DNA of 64,000 nt from assembly GCA_014529385.2 (NCBI GenBank), contig CM043959.1:15944809-16008808 (forward strand). Direction: 5' to 3'. The notes beneath the pieces are model-generated. The model was not told where the DNA came from and did no database searches. It worked only from the letters and a program-made list of their open reading frames with translations. Source of the DNA: Adiantum capillus-veneris (Eukaryota; Streptophyta; Polypodiopsida; Polypodiales; Pteridaceae). A program made the position numbers and the translations under genes. This document shows positions 1 through 12,478 of this stretch, piece by piece. Numbering within the stretch: position 1 is the first letter of the stretch; each line of letters begins with the position of its first letter.

Positions 1-90
1 GGTGTATATACTTGAATGCTGATTTTCAAAGGCTAAGAAAGGTTTTGAATTGCCAAGAATACACTAAGTAAACACATAAGTATAATTAGC

Positions 91-1480
91 ATGGCTGACA
101 ATAGCCAAGAGAGTAGAATGAACATTAATAACTTTGATTTTGCACATGAAGGTAGTAATGACAATTCCCCCATGTTTGTCAATTATCTTGTTACTAGGTT
201 GCAACAAGCTATAGGCAACCTTGCTTTGCAAGCCGAAGTTACTCAACAACTTCGTGGTTATGGGATTTCCCTTCCTCTCCAAGAGGAGAGAGAGGCCTTT
301 TGATGAGACCCCCAAAAGAATACTCTCTCCCATACGAAAGGAGGAATCCAAAGAACAAGAAAGTAATGAATCCCTAAGTTCCTCTGAAGATGTGGCTCCA
401 CGAAGAGAGCGATCTAGACAATCGCCAACTCCTCCCAAGAGGAAACGGTCAACACATAGTCCTTCTCCTCATCACTCCAAAAGCAAAGAGAGGAAACAAA
501 AGAAGAAAAGGTCAAGAAAGAGGTCACCTTCTTCTCCTTCTTCTTCATCTTCCTCCTCTTTCGAAGAAAGCTATGGCTATTATCCTAGAGAATACAAGAG
601 GGGAGGATATCGCAAGTCATAACCTGCATGGCAAAGGTCACAAAAGCTCAAGAAGTTCAAAGAGGGAGGAAAAAATATCTCTTTTCTCACCTATGATGGC
701 ACCTTTGGTGCCACCGATAAAGTATTGGCCTTCATCCAGCAATTTTATGTGGCCTTTGGAGACGAGGGCTTCATGGAGTCCTCCAAGCTACACCATGTAG
801 CTATGCACTTCTAGAAATTGGCTCGTCAATGGTGGGCTAGCCTTCATGGCAACGGCAAAGCCCCAAAGACATGGAGAACTCTACGAGTTTCCATCATGAA
901 GCAATTCCTTGCAAGCGATGCAAAGGCAAAGTACTTACCGAATGGTGAAGTTTGAAGCTTCTCTCCCATGAGTCTATTCACAAATATGTGGACAAGTTTT
1001 GGGATTTACATTTCAAGACTAGGGTCTTCCAAAAGATAGACTTTGCTGAGCAAAAGCAACAACTTAGTGAGGGATTACCTGAAGAAATGACCGAGTATGT
1101 CAACTCCCAATGGCTTGGTTCTATAACCAAAGTAATCCACCACACCACGGTTTCTTCACAGATCAATTTCCAACAAGGGGCTAGATGAAATGTGAAGCCC
1201 ATGGAAAACAAAGACAAAAGTGATTCAAAGGGGAAAACCAATACCCAAAATTCTTCCCAAGGCAATTCCAATAATGGCAACAAAAACAATCGGTCCAAGG
1301 ACTCCTGAAGATTTTTGCAAGGAGCATAAGTGTTTTAAGTGTGGGGAGCAAGGACATGGCTATCGTTCTTGCCCCAAGAGAAATGCTCGTAGTGAGACTC
1401 CTAGAGCTTCCACCATCGAAGCTCCAAAAGAGGATGTCATTGAAAAGGATCATCTCTCTCCTATGCTTGGGGAAAGGTAA
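91..1480 (+). pseudogene. gag of copy A (broken)
   Basis: The reading begins with MADNSQESRMN at 91, matching the gag start of copy B. Frame is lost near 300, where copy B keeps a short segment that A lacks, and several stops and frameshifts follow (for example around 620 and 815). The matrix/capsid-like part (VDKFWDLH near 990) and a CCHC zinc knuckle ([15 protein letters not shown], about 1330-1375) are recognisable. Gag would form the virus-like particle and bind the element RNA. This copy is dead. Confidence 0.85.
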
Positions 1481-1489
1481 GGGAACATG

Positions 1490-3467
1490 ATGCCTTCATC
1501 TTGTTTGACGCTGGCTCTACTCTCAACTTCATATCAACGGAGTTGGCCACCAAGTTGGGCATTCAAGATTTTGAGATGGGAGATAATGTAATTTCCGATA
1601 CCACTTTCAAGGGACAACAAGCCTCCACTACTACCTTGATTGGAAGGTTGAGGCTTCATGTTCAAAGCTATGTCGACAAAGAATACCTTTTCATCTCTCC
1701 TCTCCAACATGAGGATGCTATCCTAGGGGCACCATGGTTCAATAGCATTGCTACCAACATGAAGTTCCCTGAAAGGAGAATTTACTTCACCTAGAGGGAA
1801 AAGAGTATGTATATAGATGATAATGAGTCTGGTCGTACTATACCACTTGTAAATTCATCGGCTTTTGATAAGTCAATGAAAAGCTCGGTTTTTGCGTACA
1901 TGATTTTTGACGCTAATAATTTATCAAATGAAAATGGTAGGAATCAAGAAGATTTAGACTTGTTACTTTTCTTAATGGATTCCAATATGTTTTTATCGAT
2001 GTTATCCCTATGGAATTACCTCCAAAAAACGAGCGATGATGACCATCGAATTGAGCTCCTACCAGGAAGTTCACCGCCTAACAAGCCTCCTTATCAAGTT
2101 TTCCAAGCTCAACAAGAGGAGATCATGAGGAAGTATGGGAATTGGTAGACAAAGGGATGGTGAGTTCTAGCTCCTCTCCCTTTTGTTCTCCAGTCCTTTT
2201 AGTGAAAAAGAAAGATGGCACGTACCGTATGTGTGTGGACTATCAAGCACTAAACCGTATCACTATCAAAAACAAATTTCATGTACCACGAGTCAAAGAT
2301 CTGTTTGATAAGATACAAGGTTTGACCTACTTCAATAGGATTGACCTTAAAAGTGGCTATCATGAAATAAAGATAGTGAAGGAAGATATTGTAAAGACCG
2401 CGTTTCATACAACGTTTGGTATTTATGAATATCTAGTCATGTCTTTTGGCTTGACTAATGCACCGACCACATTCAATTGTTTGATGGATAAAATATTTAG
2501 ACCCTATCACAAGTTCACTGGAGTGTTCTTTGATGATATCATATCTACTCCAAGTCCTTAAAGGAGCACAATCAACATCTCTAGGTAATTTTTCAGGCTT
2601 TGAGGGAGAACAAGCTTTTTATCATCAAAAGAAGAGTGAATTTTTTCTTCAAGAGATTCAATACTTAGGTCACAATATCTCTCAACATGGTATCTGTATG
2701 GATCCATCAAAGTTGGAGGTAATAAAAGCATGGACTAATCCAAGGAATTTACATGAGCTAAGAAGCTTATTGGTATGTATGCATACTATAGATGCTTCAT
2801 AGCAAAATTCTCTCAAATAGCAGGACCATTTCATGACTTAACAAAGAAGAACGTTAAGTACTCATGGAATGCTAAAGAAAAAGATTCTTTTGACAAGCTC
2901 AAAGAGAAGCTTACCTCCCAACCAGTCCTTATGCTTCCAGGTCTCTCAAAGCCATTTGAGGTCCAATGTGATGCTTGTGGTGATTGCCTTGGAGCCGTTT
3001 TGCTTCAAGAAGGGCATGCCATAGTATATGAGAGGCAAAGGCTCAATTCCGATGAACGGGTCTTGGGCATATATAAACAAGAGCTTTTAGCTGTTCGACA
3101 TGCCCTAGACACATGGAAGCACTATCTTTTGGGGACTCCATTTATTTTGCAAACGGACCACCAAAGTCTCAAGTACTTCATGACGCAAACCAAGCTTTTT
3201 GACAAACAAAGGAGGTGGGCAAATTTTTCTTTGCAATTTAAATTTCATATTGCTCACATTGCTGGCAAGCACAATCAAGTGGTCGATGCACTTTCACGAT
3301 GGCCAAGGGTAAATGTGGTGTCTATAACAACTCACAATGATCTATCTTTTATGATAGATGAGTATGCTATTGACCGAGACTTTAAGTACATAGCTACAAC
3401 CTTTGCACTAGGGAAGAAAAAAAGGACCATTCACCTTGGAGGATGGTTATCTTCCAAACGGCAATAG
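1490..3467 (+). pseudogene. protease, reverse transcriptase and RNase H region of copy A (broken)
   Basis: An aspartic-protease motif [12 protein letters not shown] lies near 1500-1535; copy B has DPG in place of DAG. Reverse transcriptase follows at about 2100-2800, with [27 protein letters not shown] and the catalytic FFDD box near 2530. RNase H lies at about 2930-3300, with FEVQCDACGDCLGAVL and TDHQSLKYF. Stops near 1794, 2148, 2561, 2802 and 3467 break the frame. The layout is that of a Ty3/gypsy pol. Confidence 0.85.
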
Positions 3468-4672
3468 GCTATGTGTTACTCACCCATACAATAAGAAAGT
3501 CATGTATGAATCCATGTTTCTCATTATGCGGGGCAAAGAAGGATTCCATAATCTACTCTTCAAGGAGTAAAAATGTATTTGTGTTGGCCTACCATGAAAA
3601 GTAAACATACTATGAAGAGTATGTTTCAGCATGGTATGACAAAAGTCAAAATTTGACCGAGAGAAGCAACTTAAATTGTTTCAGTCAACCGGCTTAGCAA
3701 GAAAACACACTCTATGCCCGTCAAAAATACTATAAGACACATTAAATGACAACCCTCTTCAGTTCTCAAATTTTCAAGTATTGTGGCTTGCCAACATTCA
3801 TAGTGTCGGACAAAGATCCTAGAATGACCAGTAATTTCTAGAAGGGTCTCTTTGAGAATCTAGGAATTAGATTAAATTTCTCTTTTGGCCTATCCACAAA
3901 TGGATGACCAAAGTGAAATAACTAATCTAATGATTCTTGATCTACTAAAAGCATATGTCATAAAAGTAGATCAACGTTCTCAATGAAATAAGTACCTACC
4001 TCTTATAGAGTATACATACAATGACATTGTACATACTTCTGTGGGGAAAGTACCTTTCAAGGATAAAGAGGAAAGATCCAAAAGTCCCTTACTACTTAAA
4101 GTACATGGGAAGATCTTCGTGCTGATGAATATAGCCAAGACTTAAAAGAATATTTTCCAAAGATTAAAAAGGTTATATCCATCTCACAGCAAAGGCAAAA
4201 AGGTTTGTTGCTAATAAGCACAGAAGAGCCTTAGCCTTTAAGGAAAATGATTAGGTCTTGCTAAAGTTTCTCAAGGCTCATCTAAGGCATACTACGGGCA
4301 AGAATCCTATGGGCCACCAAGAGTATTATGCTAAACTAGCAAAAAGATACTATGGTCCTTTAAAAAAAAATTCTTAAGCCAATCAATGAGATGGATTATT
4401 AGTTAAAATTGCCCAACCATTGGCTCATTCACAATGCTATCCATGTGAGCCTAGTCAAGCCTTACAAAGGCGAGCCACCAAAAGAGATCAAAGATCAAGA
4501 AGAGATGTGTAGCCCAAATCCATTCTTTGACACGAAGACAAGGTAAGATTATCCAACCGTATCTTATTAAATTTAAAAACTATCCTTTTGAAGATGCTAG
4601 ATGGATGCAAGGAACACAACTTAAGGATAGTATGAACCTTGTCAATGCTTACAATGCTACACTAGAGTAAGC
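3468..4672 (+). pseudogene. integrase and chromodomain-like tail of copy A (heavily decayed)
   Basis: No long frame survives, but the DNA aligns by eye with copy B integrase (27000-28226). Recognisable pieces include the segment around 3800-3830 coding for the 'SDKDPRMTSNF' region and the terminal chromodomain-like segment near 4560-4670, ending in a TAA that matches the copy B stop. Small deletions and stops are frequent. Roughly 350 bp of non-coding DNA then lead to the polypurine tract and 3' LTR. Confidence 0.75.
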
Positions 4673-5022
4673 AAATATAAATGCTTTCTAAATGAATAAT
4701 TTTTTTTTCTTATAAGACTAATCCTCTTTTGTGCACAAATCTAAATAGTATGCATGCTTAAAATCATGCTTGTGATGATGACGTCACTCAAACACCAAGT
4801 AGAATTTGTCACTCTACTTTGGGAGTATGATATGGACTAAAGATCAGACATGCTTGCAGCAGCTTCATCTCCCAAGCACCAAATGGACTAGTCATCCATT
4901 TTGGAATGATGCTGTAGGGTGAAAAGGGATCCTCTACGTGCTAAGATACGTAGACCAATGACTAAGACTTTATCTCTTCTACCTCATAGTCGTGGATGAC
5001 TATGATTTCAAGAGAGAGGTAA

Positions 5023-6419
5023 TGTCATAGAATCTAATATCTTACCAACCCAAATGATTTTCTCATATTATAATGATCATTTAATGTGGGAGAATAAACA
5101 AGAACAAGGGTTAGAATATAGACATGTGCTTATGGATCTATCTCAACATGAGGCCAAGGTTAAAGGGGTCCAAATAAGAGATGGTATGTTAAAGAGAAAT
5201 GCTACCTAATGGATCTTAAAGACCTTAGGGCTAGCTTCATTAAAGACCTCCAAAAGTTAGTGCTAAAAAGTCCTTTGACCTTAGGCAGGCTAGGGCTGAC
5301 CTTGAGGTGGGAATCCTACCCAAGCATGAGGTGCTTATTGTGTTTGCTAGCTAAGGTGCTTAAGGTGTTTGTGGGAACCTTACCCAAGCTTGAGGTGCTT
5401 CTCATGCTTAAATGACAAAGGTTCTTGAAGTATTCAATTCAAACATGATTTCTCAAGAGGCATAAACAATTTTTATGCTTAAATGACTAAGGTGCTTGAA
5501 GTGTTCAATTCATACATCATATCTTAAGGAGCACCATTGGACCCTCATGATGTGCTTGAATCCTATTAGATAGGCTTTAAAGGGTTCCAATGAGAATTTA
5601 AATGCATAAAAATAAATAATTAAGTTCTTTCTCTCAAAGAGGAAAAAGAGGACACATGTCCAAATGATATAATTAAATAATACAAGAGAGAGAGAGAGAG
5701 AGAGAGGTGGACCAAGCATGAGAGGGGGTATACTCTCCCACACCCACACACACTCTCTCATTGTGTGAAGTGCAAAGTGCAAGATCTACATCTCCTTCTC
5801 CAAGTTTCTTGAGAAGTTGAGAGCCTATACCAACACTCTTGGCTATAGAATGCAAATCCAACCAAGAGCCATGCTTCAATGCTTGAGCTTGCCATCTTCT
5901 TCATCTTAATTATTATGCTATGCTAAGAAAGAAGAGTGATGATAAGTGAGGAACTATTTCTTTCTCCTACGAATGATTCTTCTTCCTCTTCCCTACCCTC
6001 ATTCCCTGCTAGGTCTCTCCACCTTTGAAGGTGTTTGAGGCCTTGGGATAGTTAATGCTTTTTGTAAAGTTTATGTTATGCTTGTGATGCATGAAGCTTT
6101 TCATCTTCATTGCATCACCTAGGTCACAAGGAACACAAAGATTATATTGTACCAAGTCTCTCTTGATGGGAGAATATATAATACAAACGGCTTTTGGAGG
6201 GGGTATGGTTCCAAGAAAATCTAGTCCTCAACTATTGTCATGTTCTCAATACTTTCTCTTGCAAAAGTATTGTTCATGCCAAGTTCATTAGTTACTATGT
6301 TTATGTTGCTACCATCAATTAAGTTCACCCTCTATGTTCTCAAAGTAATCTCATAAAAATGCTCACTCTAATTCTCTTAATTCCGCTATTCTCAAAGTTC
6401 ATAGGCCATTTCCACTAGA
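5023..6419 (+). repeat. 3' LTR of copy A
   Basis: It starts TGTCATA after a purine-rich tract (AAGAGAGAGGTAA) and aligns with the copy B LTRs to a degraded end (CCACTAGA in place of CCATTACA). At about 1.4 kb it is longer than the 1.02-kb copy B LTRs, mainly because of extra sequence at about 5360-5720. That insert includes a partial repeat of the 'aatgacaaaggttcttgaag' type segment and a short AG run at 5689-5706. Divergence from copy B is clearly greater than that between the two copy B LTRs. Confidence 0.85.
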
Positions 6420-7135
6420 ATATTTAGGCTTACCTTTGCTTCTGTGGAGAGGATTAATCATGTAGCTAGAAGAGGCTTAGAGTTTTGGGATTTTTTTAAA
6501 TTGACAAGAGGGGAGATAACCTTACTTGAAATGGGAAAATCCTTTGATTATGAGAAGATTACTCTTCAAAACTCAACTTCCTTTTGAGAGAATTGGACAT
6601 TAACTTATTTTTGTCACTAAAAATTTACACACCTAATTTATAGAGAGGAAAAAGAAGAAAAATCTATTTCTTCATATAACTTGAATGCATAGTCAAATTA
6701 AAAGTTGTGAAGTATAAAATTATGATGCCTCTTTTGAAACTAAGGTTAAAAATTCCCAAAACTTAATTGCTTTTGATTCATGGCATTTATCTCTATTAGG
6801 GTGATAGCATGAAAAGGTGGTCAAATTTTAGGACATATATACGTGGTTTTGAGGTGCTTCTAAGGCTTCATTTGTTCCCTTGTCTATTTTTATTGAAGAT
6901 ATGGAAAATCTCAAAAGAAATGCAAAAGGGTATGTCAAGAAGGCAATATGTTTTGAACCTATCTTGTCCATGATGCAATTTCTCACTCACACGCTAGCTC
7001 CTCACATCGTTGCTTGTGAAGCTACGAAGCAAGAAGTGTTCCATGTGCTACTTCAATTTCCTACACCCGGTGTGGATACAGCAAGAAAGAAGTGCATGAT
7101 TTTGCTACCTCTATGTGACAACAATCTTCGGTACA

Positions 7136-7138
<3 letters not shown>
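6420..7138. other. intergenic, no gene recognised
   Basis: This is AT-rich sequence between the copy A LTR and the CT microsatellite. An open frame enters at about 6880 and runs through the microsatellite to 7455. Its predicted protein is unlike any family I recognise, and the repeat inflates its length, so I do not call it a gene. Confidence 0.5.

Positions 7139-7228
<90 letters not shown>
7139..7228. repeat. (CT)45 microsatellite
   Basis: A perfect CT dinucleotide run of 90 bases. It reads as Ser-Leu or Arg-Glu repeats in every frame and creates artificial open frames on both strands. Confidence 0.98.
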
Positions 7229-7230
<2 letters not shown>

Positions 7231-7646
7231 ATCACTTCTTCTTATTTTGCTGAGCATTTTGTTTATTTGTACAGGGGAATGAGCACTCCTTTGCAAATGT
7301 GCACCATGACAAAGAAGGAAATGGCTGATGTGGGTTTAACTAGTGTGAATTCAACCACTAGCAATCCTAGGGACACAACATTGGACAAAAAATTTGAAAC
7401 TCCTAGTGACAAAAGCATTGGTAGATATCAACTCTCTCTTTTCAATGACAAGTAGAAATATACATTTCAATGACTATTTACGCTGTCAATTTGTTTTTGT
7501 AGCATTAACTTCACGAAAGGTTCAATACCCCAAGAAAAAAATCATTTTGCTATAGACAAGAGGAGTTGCATGAGGAGCATGGATTAAGCTTGGAAGGCAA
7601 GCTTTACCAGCACCTCTTTGAGGCTGATGTCACAAGTGAGGATTGA

Positions 7647-8287
7647 TTGTCAATCTTCAATGAGCGGGAGAAGGGTTCTAAACTCTTTCTACATATGATG
7701 CAACCCAAGTATGTGGAAGAGTGCATGGTACTATTTACAAAGATTCCATGTGGCATTGACAAGAGAGTAAAGAATTGGCTAGAGAGCAATGAGGAGCCAT
7801 CACTTCAGCCATGTTGTGTTGACAGTGTTGGGGCAAGAGCACAGGTGGGAAAATTGTTCTCTTTTATGGTGGCACTTCCCTAATTAGAGCCTCCTCGATA
7901 AGCCAGCAAACAAAGGCACAGGTGGAGCAGATGCTGGATGCAAAAAGGGATGCATTGAAGGTTGTGAACACAACATTGGATACAATGAGAGTAGAGCTAC
8001 AAGATAGGAATCAAGATATGTGGAAGATACAAGGAACATCTTTAGCCACGGAAGTGCTTTAGGGGCAATTGCAGGAGCTCCAGATATTGAAAGACAACAT
8101 GGAGGACCCTGATTTTTTGGTGATTGAAGGCAAGGTGGTTGCTCCCAGTAGTGCACTCATAGCTCTTGGGATTGATGCAAGTAGATCCAACATAAGAGGT
8201 GAGGTGGATCGTCTCAAGGTATCCCTAAATCCATTCTTAGGTACATTAATCTACAAAGGTGAGAATAACCGTGCATTAGGGAGATAG
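7647..8287 (+). pseudogene. unknown coiled-coil-like coding relic
   Basis: Two short frames separated by stops (near 7883 and 8060) give a coherent helical, charged reading (MLDAKRDALKVVNTTL, then MQELQILKDNMEDPDF). The composition suggests a coiled coil, but I do not recognise the family. It lies just upstream of the FCP1-like relic on the same strand and could be the 5' part of the same decayed gene, which is an inference. No start codon or splice sites can be defended. Confidence 0.3.
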
Positions 8288-8760
8288 GTAAAGGCATTGC
8301 ATTGGTACATTCATAGGTGGATAGATTCACATCAGCAAATCAAAAAGGTGAAGAGATACATGTGGTCAGGTAGGTCAACTCTGTTAATGGTACTTTATTC
8401 TGTTATGGTTTTTTTTTCATGGCACTTTTTTTTCCTATATGGTAGGGGCCAAAGTACTTAACATATGATGACATGGTAGTTTTTGCATGGCAGTTATTTC
8501 TACTATGGTGTAAGTGCCCTTGGTATTTGACATGTTAATTTGTTTTCTTCTTTGGGGCTCTTTTGTGACATGGCTATTTTTCATGTTATGGTGATTGTTC
8601 CCTAGGCACTTAGCATGGTTGTTTCATTGTAATGACAAGAATCTGTGATTCTTGATTTTTGAATGCAAAAGAAATTTTTTTGTCGTTTTGTCTCTATTAT
8701 GTTTTGTAAGCGCGGTGTGTTTTGGTCAAGGAGGGCCTCATCCTCATTTTTCAATGTTGA

Positions 8761-9661
8761 ATGCTATCTGTTATAGAGATTCCAAAGGAAAAGGGGACCG
8801 TCAAGTTGCCTGTAGAGGAAATTATAACCATTAGAGAACCTCCAAAGTATATTCCCCCAACTATCTCCTCATTGCCTTTTGATTATCCGATTCGACCAAC
8901 CCTTATAGTAGATCTAAACAATGTACTCTGTCTTTTGTGTACACCTAACAAAGACAACCCTAAAACTATCCCGGATATTGAGACTGCTCATTTGACAAAC
9001 ACGAGGAGGGAACTTGGCAGGTTAATAGATCAGATTTGTTTTGAGTCTGGAAACGTATGTACTGTGCATTCCACTTGAGTGTAAAGTAATGCATTTTGCA
9101 GGTACTTGTTTGTTCCAAAAGATGTCACAAGAGTTTATTGCATGTGTTGTGAAGTGGGCAAGTGTATACATTTGGAGCAGTGCAATGCTTGGAAAAGTTA
9201 AGTCAAGGATTCAAAGATTTTTTCCACAGGTTCACAAGTATATTAGTGGTTGGTCCGGAAAACAATTGTATGATGTGGAAAATTATTGTTTTGGTGATGG
9301 AAGACCAGATTTTTGCAAAGTCTTAGAGAGTTTTTTGGCAGAGGTACATTGGTATGATGAGTGAAACATTCTTTTGATTGAAAAGAACATTTATAAATTC
9401 CATTACAATCTTCTTGGTACATACATCATAGTACTCAATATTGAGCACCACCATGCCCAATACTTGTCAAGGGGTTTAAAGGATTGGCTGGTAAAGTGGC
9501 AGCATGCTACGGATCAAGAGTGCTTGGTTGAGTCTTTCAGCACCCTAAAGCCTACAGAGGATGACATATATATCAATGAAGAGATCCATAAAGGTTTCAA
9601 GAAGACTTCATCTGAGGAATATAGACGTGGGATGCAACTCAATCCCACTCTTTGCCATTAG
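8761..9661 (+). pseudogene. FCP1/NIF-like HAD phosphatase-domain relic
   Basis: FCP1-type phosphatases of the HAD superfamily use a DxDx(T/V) nucleophile motif. Here the reading IRPTLIVDLNNVLCLL (about 8900-8945) resembles motif I, but DLNN replaces DxD. SVYIWSSAM (about 9160-9190) resembles motif II. ILLIEKNIYKFHYNLLGTYI (about 9370-9430) resembles the 'LLIDDSPYK' motif, with EK in place of the metal-binding DD. The frame shifts between about 9055 and 9130; a 47-bp GT...AG stretch (9055-9101) is present but does not cleanly restore frame. An in-frame TGA lies at 9362-9364. Two catalytic positions are altered and the frame is broken, so this is a pseudogene or a relic of a catalytically dead family. 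Confidence 0.55.
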
Positions 9662-10239
9662 GTTTAGGGTGAAACCACCTGCTGTTGAGGACCTGTATAG
9701 GCACTTTGAAGCTTCAAACTATGAATTTCCAAGGATTGAGTGAAAAAAGATGTATGTTTATTGGGCTACAAAAGTGTTTTAACTACAATAACATGCTGGA
9801 CTAAATTGCATGTAATGTGTTGTAAAACTGTTAATTTCTAAGGATTGAGTAAAAAAAGATGTATTTTGGGTTGCTTGAGTATTTTGTCTACAAGAACATG
9901 CTGGATTGAATTTCACGTAATATGTCGTAAAACTGCATAGGTTCCTACAAAAACCACATTCTGAACTATCTTTGTAGGTATTTTGAAGCTTCAGATTGGT
10001 ACTTTTATAAAAGACACTATGCAACCTACATTGATATTGGCATGCTATTGTACACATTTTTGTATACCTCTGTAGCTAGTTTGAACTTATGTGGCTCTCC
10101 TTCTAATGGTTCCAAGGGTATCTTAATTGATCATAATCCCTATAGTAATGACAATTGGAGTTATTCTTGCTTATCACAAGACTTCCCATACATATTGTTG
10201 TCTGAAGCAACAGAAGTTGTCGAGGGCGCCTACTACCTA
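9662..10239. other. intergenic, no gene recognised
   Basis: AT-rich sequence with two similar stretches (about 9725-9800 and 9840-9920, both around 'aaggattgagt...aaaaaagatgta') that look like a short diverged tandem duplication. No coding signal is convincing. Confidence 0.4.
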
Positions 10240-10625
10240 TAAAAGCATGAAAAGTGGTAAAAATGACATTCTTCTTTTGCTATGAAGCCACGAATGCATG
10301 TTCAATAGCATGTTGATTAGCCATATCCCTTTTGAATTAGGCGCCTCTTGCAATAATACAAAGAAAAGATCATCAACATTTACATCATCAAGCCAATAAG
10401 TGGAAGCAAAAGTATGATAAGAACCTAGAAAAGCATGAAAAAGAATTTTCACAAGAGTACTATCAAGAGTGATCTCACCAATGGCAGCTAACTAATCATT
10501 GAGATATTTATTCCCCATAAGAGGTACATTCATATCAACCTCCTTGTGCATAACCTTAAACTTTGGTTCCTTATGGAGATAAGAAACTCTTTCATTTGTA
10601 CCCACATATAAAGAAACCAAACTAT
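10240..10625 (-). pseudogene. Ty1/copia gag relic, distal half
   Basis: The minus strand reads SLYVGTNERVSYLHKE, then ILFHAFLGSYHTFASTYWL and a 'LLQEA' segment, matching UBN2/copia-type gag. Frames contain stops. The other half lies at 19597-20046 on the same strand; element C with its CCTAT duplication sits exactly between the halves. No copia protease, integrase or RT is recognisable below 10240. Confidence 0.7.
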
Positions 10626-10630
10626 CCTAT
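10626..10630. repeat. target-site duplication of element C (left)
   Basis: CCTAT immediately precedes the left LTR. The same five bases at 19592-19596 follow the right LTR. Confidence 0.95.
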
Positions 10631-11022
10631 TGTTGACCCTGCATCAGATCATTACTTGTAATTATGTTTGATCAATCAACTCTTAGTCAGTCGGATCTTA
10701 GTGAGTCGGAGTCTTGATAAGTCGGATTTTGGTCAATCGGATGTAAGTGTTATAATTGCCAGAAGTTCCTATTTAAAGGTCATGCTGGTTCACGTGAGTA
10801 ATGTAATTTTGGATGAAATGGAAGTTATCTTTGGACCAAGATGGATCAATTGTGTAGTCTCTTGCTCTATGATTCATGTTTTTTCTTCAGTCTGTGTGTC
10901 GGAATTTGGTGAATGGTGAAATGCCGATGAGTTGAATGTGTTTGCCTTTATTTAACTTTGTCTTTAGTGTGTGTGACATGTTGTCAATACCTAAGTTCTG
11001 TGTGTGTTGATGAACCCCAGCA
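10631..11022 (+). repeat. 5' LTR of element C
   Basis: 392 bp, TGTTGACCC... to ...CCCCAGCA. It contains four TCGGA motifs between about 10685 and 10740 and a TATA-like CCTATTTAAAGG near 10768, typical of a U3 promoter. Confidence 0.95.
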
Positions 11023-11045
11023 CTTTGGCGATCCTGTTGTTGTGA
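11023..11045 (+). promoter_or_regulatory. primer-binding site of element C
   Basis: CTTTGGCGATCCTGTTG directly follows the 5' LTR. TTTGGCGATCCTG is identical in element D at the equivalent place, which supports it as the tRNA primer site. I could not identify the tRNA. Confidence 0.7.
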
Positions 11046-11103
11046 ATCTGTGGAGAATCATGTATGTCACAACAAGAGAGGAGAGTAGTCATAGTTTATT
11101 ATA

Positions 11104-12478
11104 CGAGGGCACGGGCGTGAGCAAGAAACCCTGATATTGATCCTTTTCATTATGATGTTGCCTCTGATGGAGAGGAGGAGTTCGGTGACAGTGAACAGGA
11201 GTTATTGAACCAAGGGGTTGAGGGTTCTGTGAGAGCATATGGGAGGCATGTGAGGCAATTTGTTGGAGCACTTGCCTTGACAGGAAGACCTGTAGGGACA
11301 AGAAGAAGGCTTCAGTTTGACCCACTATAGGGGGCTACCAGGCAAAGACCTAGGAGACCACCCAGAAATCCTCCCATGGCCCATCCAAACCCTACGGTGA
11401 AAGCAACCAAATTTAGAGGAAAGTTGAAAGAAGATGCAGACTGTCATGCTGCCCAGTTTGAAACAAAGTGGCAGGCTAGTGGTTATCAGGCCTTACGTAA
11501 TGACCAAACAAAGATGGAGCAATTTGCAGCTACATTATAAGGCAAACCCATGAGTTGGTTCAGCCAATATGGTATAGCCCATTTTGCTACCGGTAATGCT
11601 TTGAAAGCAACCTTTTTACCGAGATTCAGAAAGGAGAAGACTCCTACAGACATTTTGAAGAAACTCAGGGTGATCAGACAAAAGGATATGGTGGTTGAAT
11701 ATTTTGCTCAAAAGTTCAGAGTTTTGGTTGAGAGACTTCAGGGTCCACTGATGAGATGTTGGCAGGATATTTTTTGACAGGTTTGAGGAAAGATTTAAAG
11801 AATGTTGTGGAAAGTGTAGATATAGGTCCAGGTTTTGCTGCACTGGTTGATGCAGCAATCAGAGTGGAAAAAAGACTTGGCAGACCCAAAATGAAGAGTA
11901 GGTCCAAAGAAGATGATGATTCTGATGATCAGTCAGACTCCACTGATGCTCATGAAACTGATGAAGATGCTGATTTAGATGATGATACTGAGTCAAGTGA
12001 TGTTGAAGAAAAGTCAAAGAAGAAGAAGAAAAGTACAAAGAAGTCCAAAAAGAATAAAGCACCTCAGGAAGGGGAATTGGTGAGTAAGTTAAAGAGCATT
12101 GGTTATTCAGTGTTGGCACCCAAAGCTAAGTTGTATTGTGAAATATGTGACAAAGAAGGACATAGCACCTCTAGGTGTTGGTTTAACCCCAGGAATAGGG
12201 AGCAGCCAAATGCAGAAAGAGGTAGAGGTGAAGCTGTAGCAAATCAGGTAGCTCCATTTAGAGAAAGACAACCATTTAATAGACCACCAAGACCTCCAAG
12301 ACCTCCTTGGAGAGAGCAAAACAACAATCAGAGAAGAGGATACAAAGTGATTCCTTGTGTCTATTGTGGATCACCAGACCATTGGGTTGGTCTCAATGGT
12401 GAATTATTGGTTAGACACAAGGGAGAAAGAGGGATGCCCATTGTGAGGCCTGGTCAGGCAGACCAACAGGGAGCGTAG
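11104..12478 (+). pseudogene. gag of element C (broken)
   Basis: The structural protein would assemble the particle. Readable parts are a capsid-like region (WFSQYGIAHFATGNALKATF, about 11555-11615; LAGYFLTGLRKDLKNVV near 11757-11810) and an acidic/lysine-rich linker (11900-12060). A CCHC knuckle CEICDKEGHSTSRC lies near 12135-12178, and a second Cys-rich segment CVYCGSPDHW near 12357-12385. Stops occur near 11328 and 11538, and a frameshift near 11745. Confidence 0.85.

Larger units (their letters stand above)
1..6419 (+). mobile_element. Ty3/gypsy chromodomain-type retrotransposon, copy A (degenerate, 5' end outside window)
   Basis: The window opens in the untranslated leader of this element: the first 80 bases match the leader of copy B near 23345-23440. 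Gag, protease, reverse transcriptase, RNase H, integrase remains, a chromodomain-like tail and a 3' LTR follow in the normal Ty3 order. Similarity to copy B runs through the whole length, so both belong to one family. Copy A carries many stops and frameshifts and cannot make any complete product. The 5' LTR and target duplication lie upstream of the window. Confidence 0.9.

Noticed and set aside
6880-7455. 191-residue open frame through the CT repeat
   Set aside because: Length is inflated by the repeat, there is no family resemblance, and no supporting start or splice context.
9055-9101. A 47-bp intron in the FCP1-like relic
   Set aside because: GT and AG are present, but splicing leads to a stop soon after and does not restore the motif II frame.
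11023-11045. A tRNA gene at the primer sites
   Set aside because: Only the 3'-end complement of a tRNA is present, as expected for primer sites; no cloverleaf is seen.
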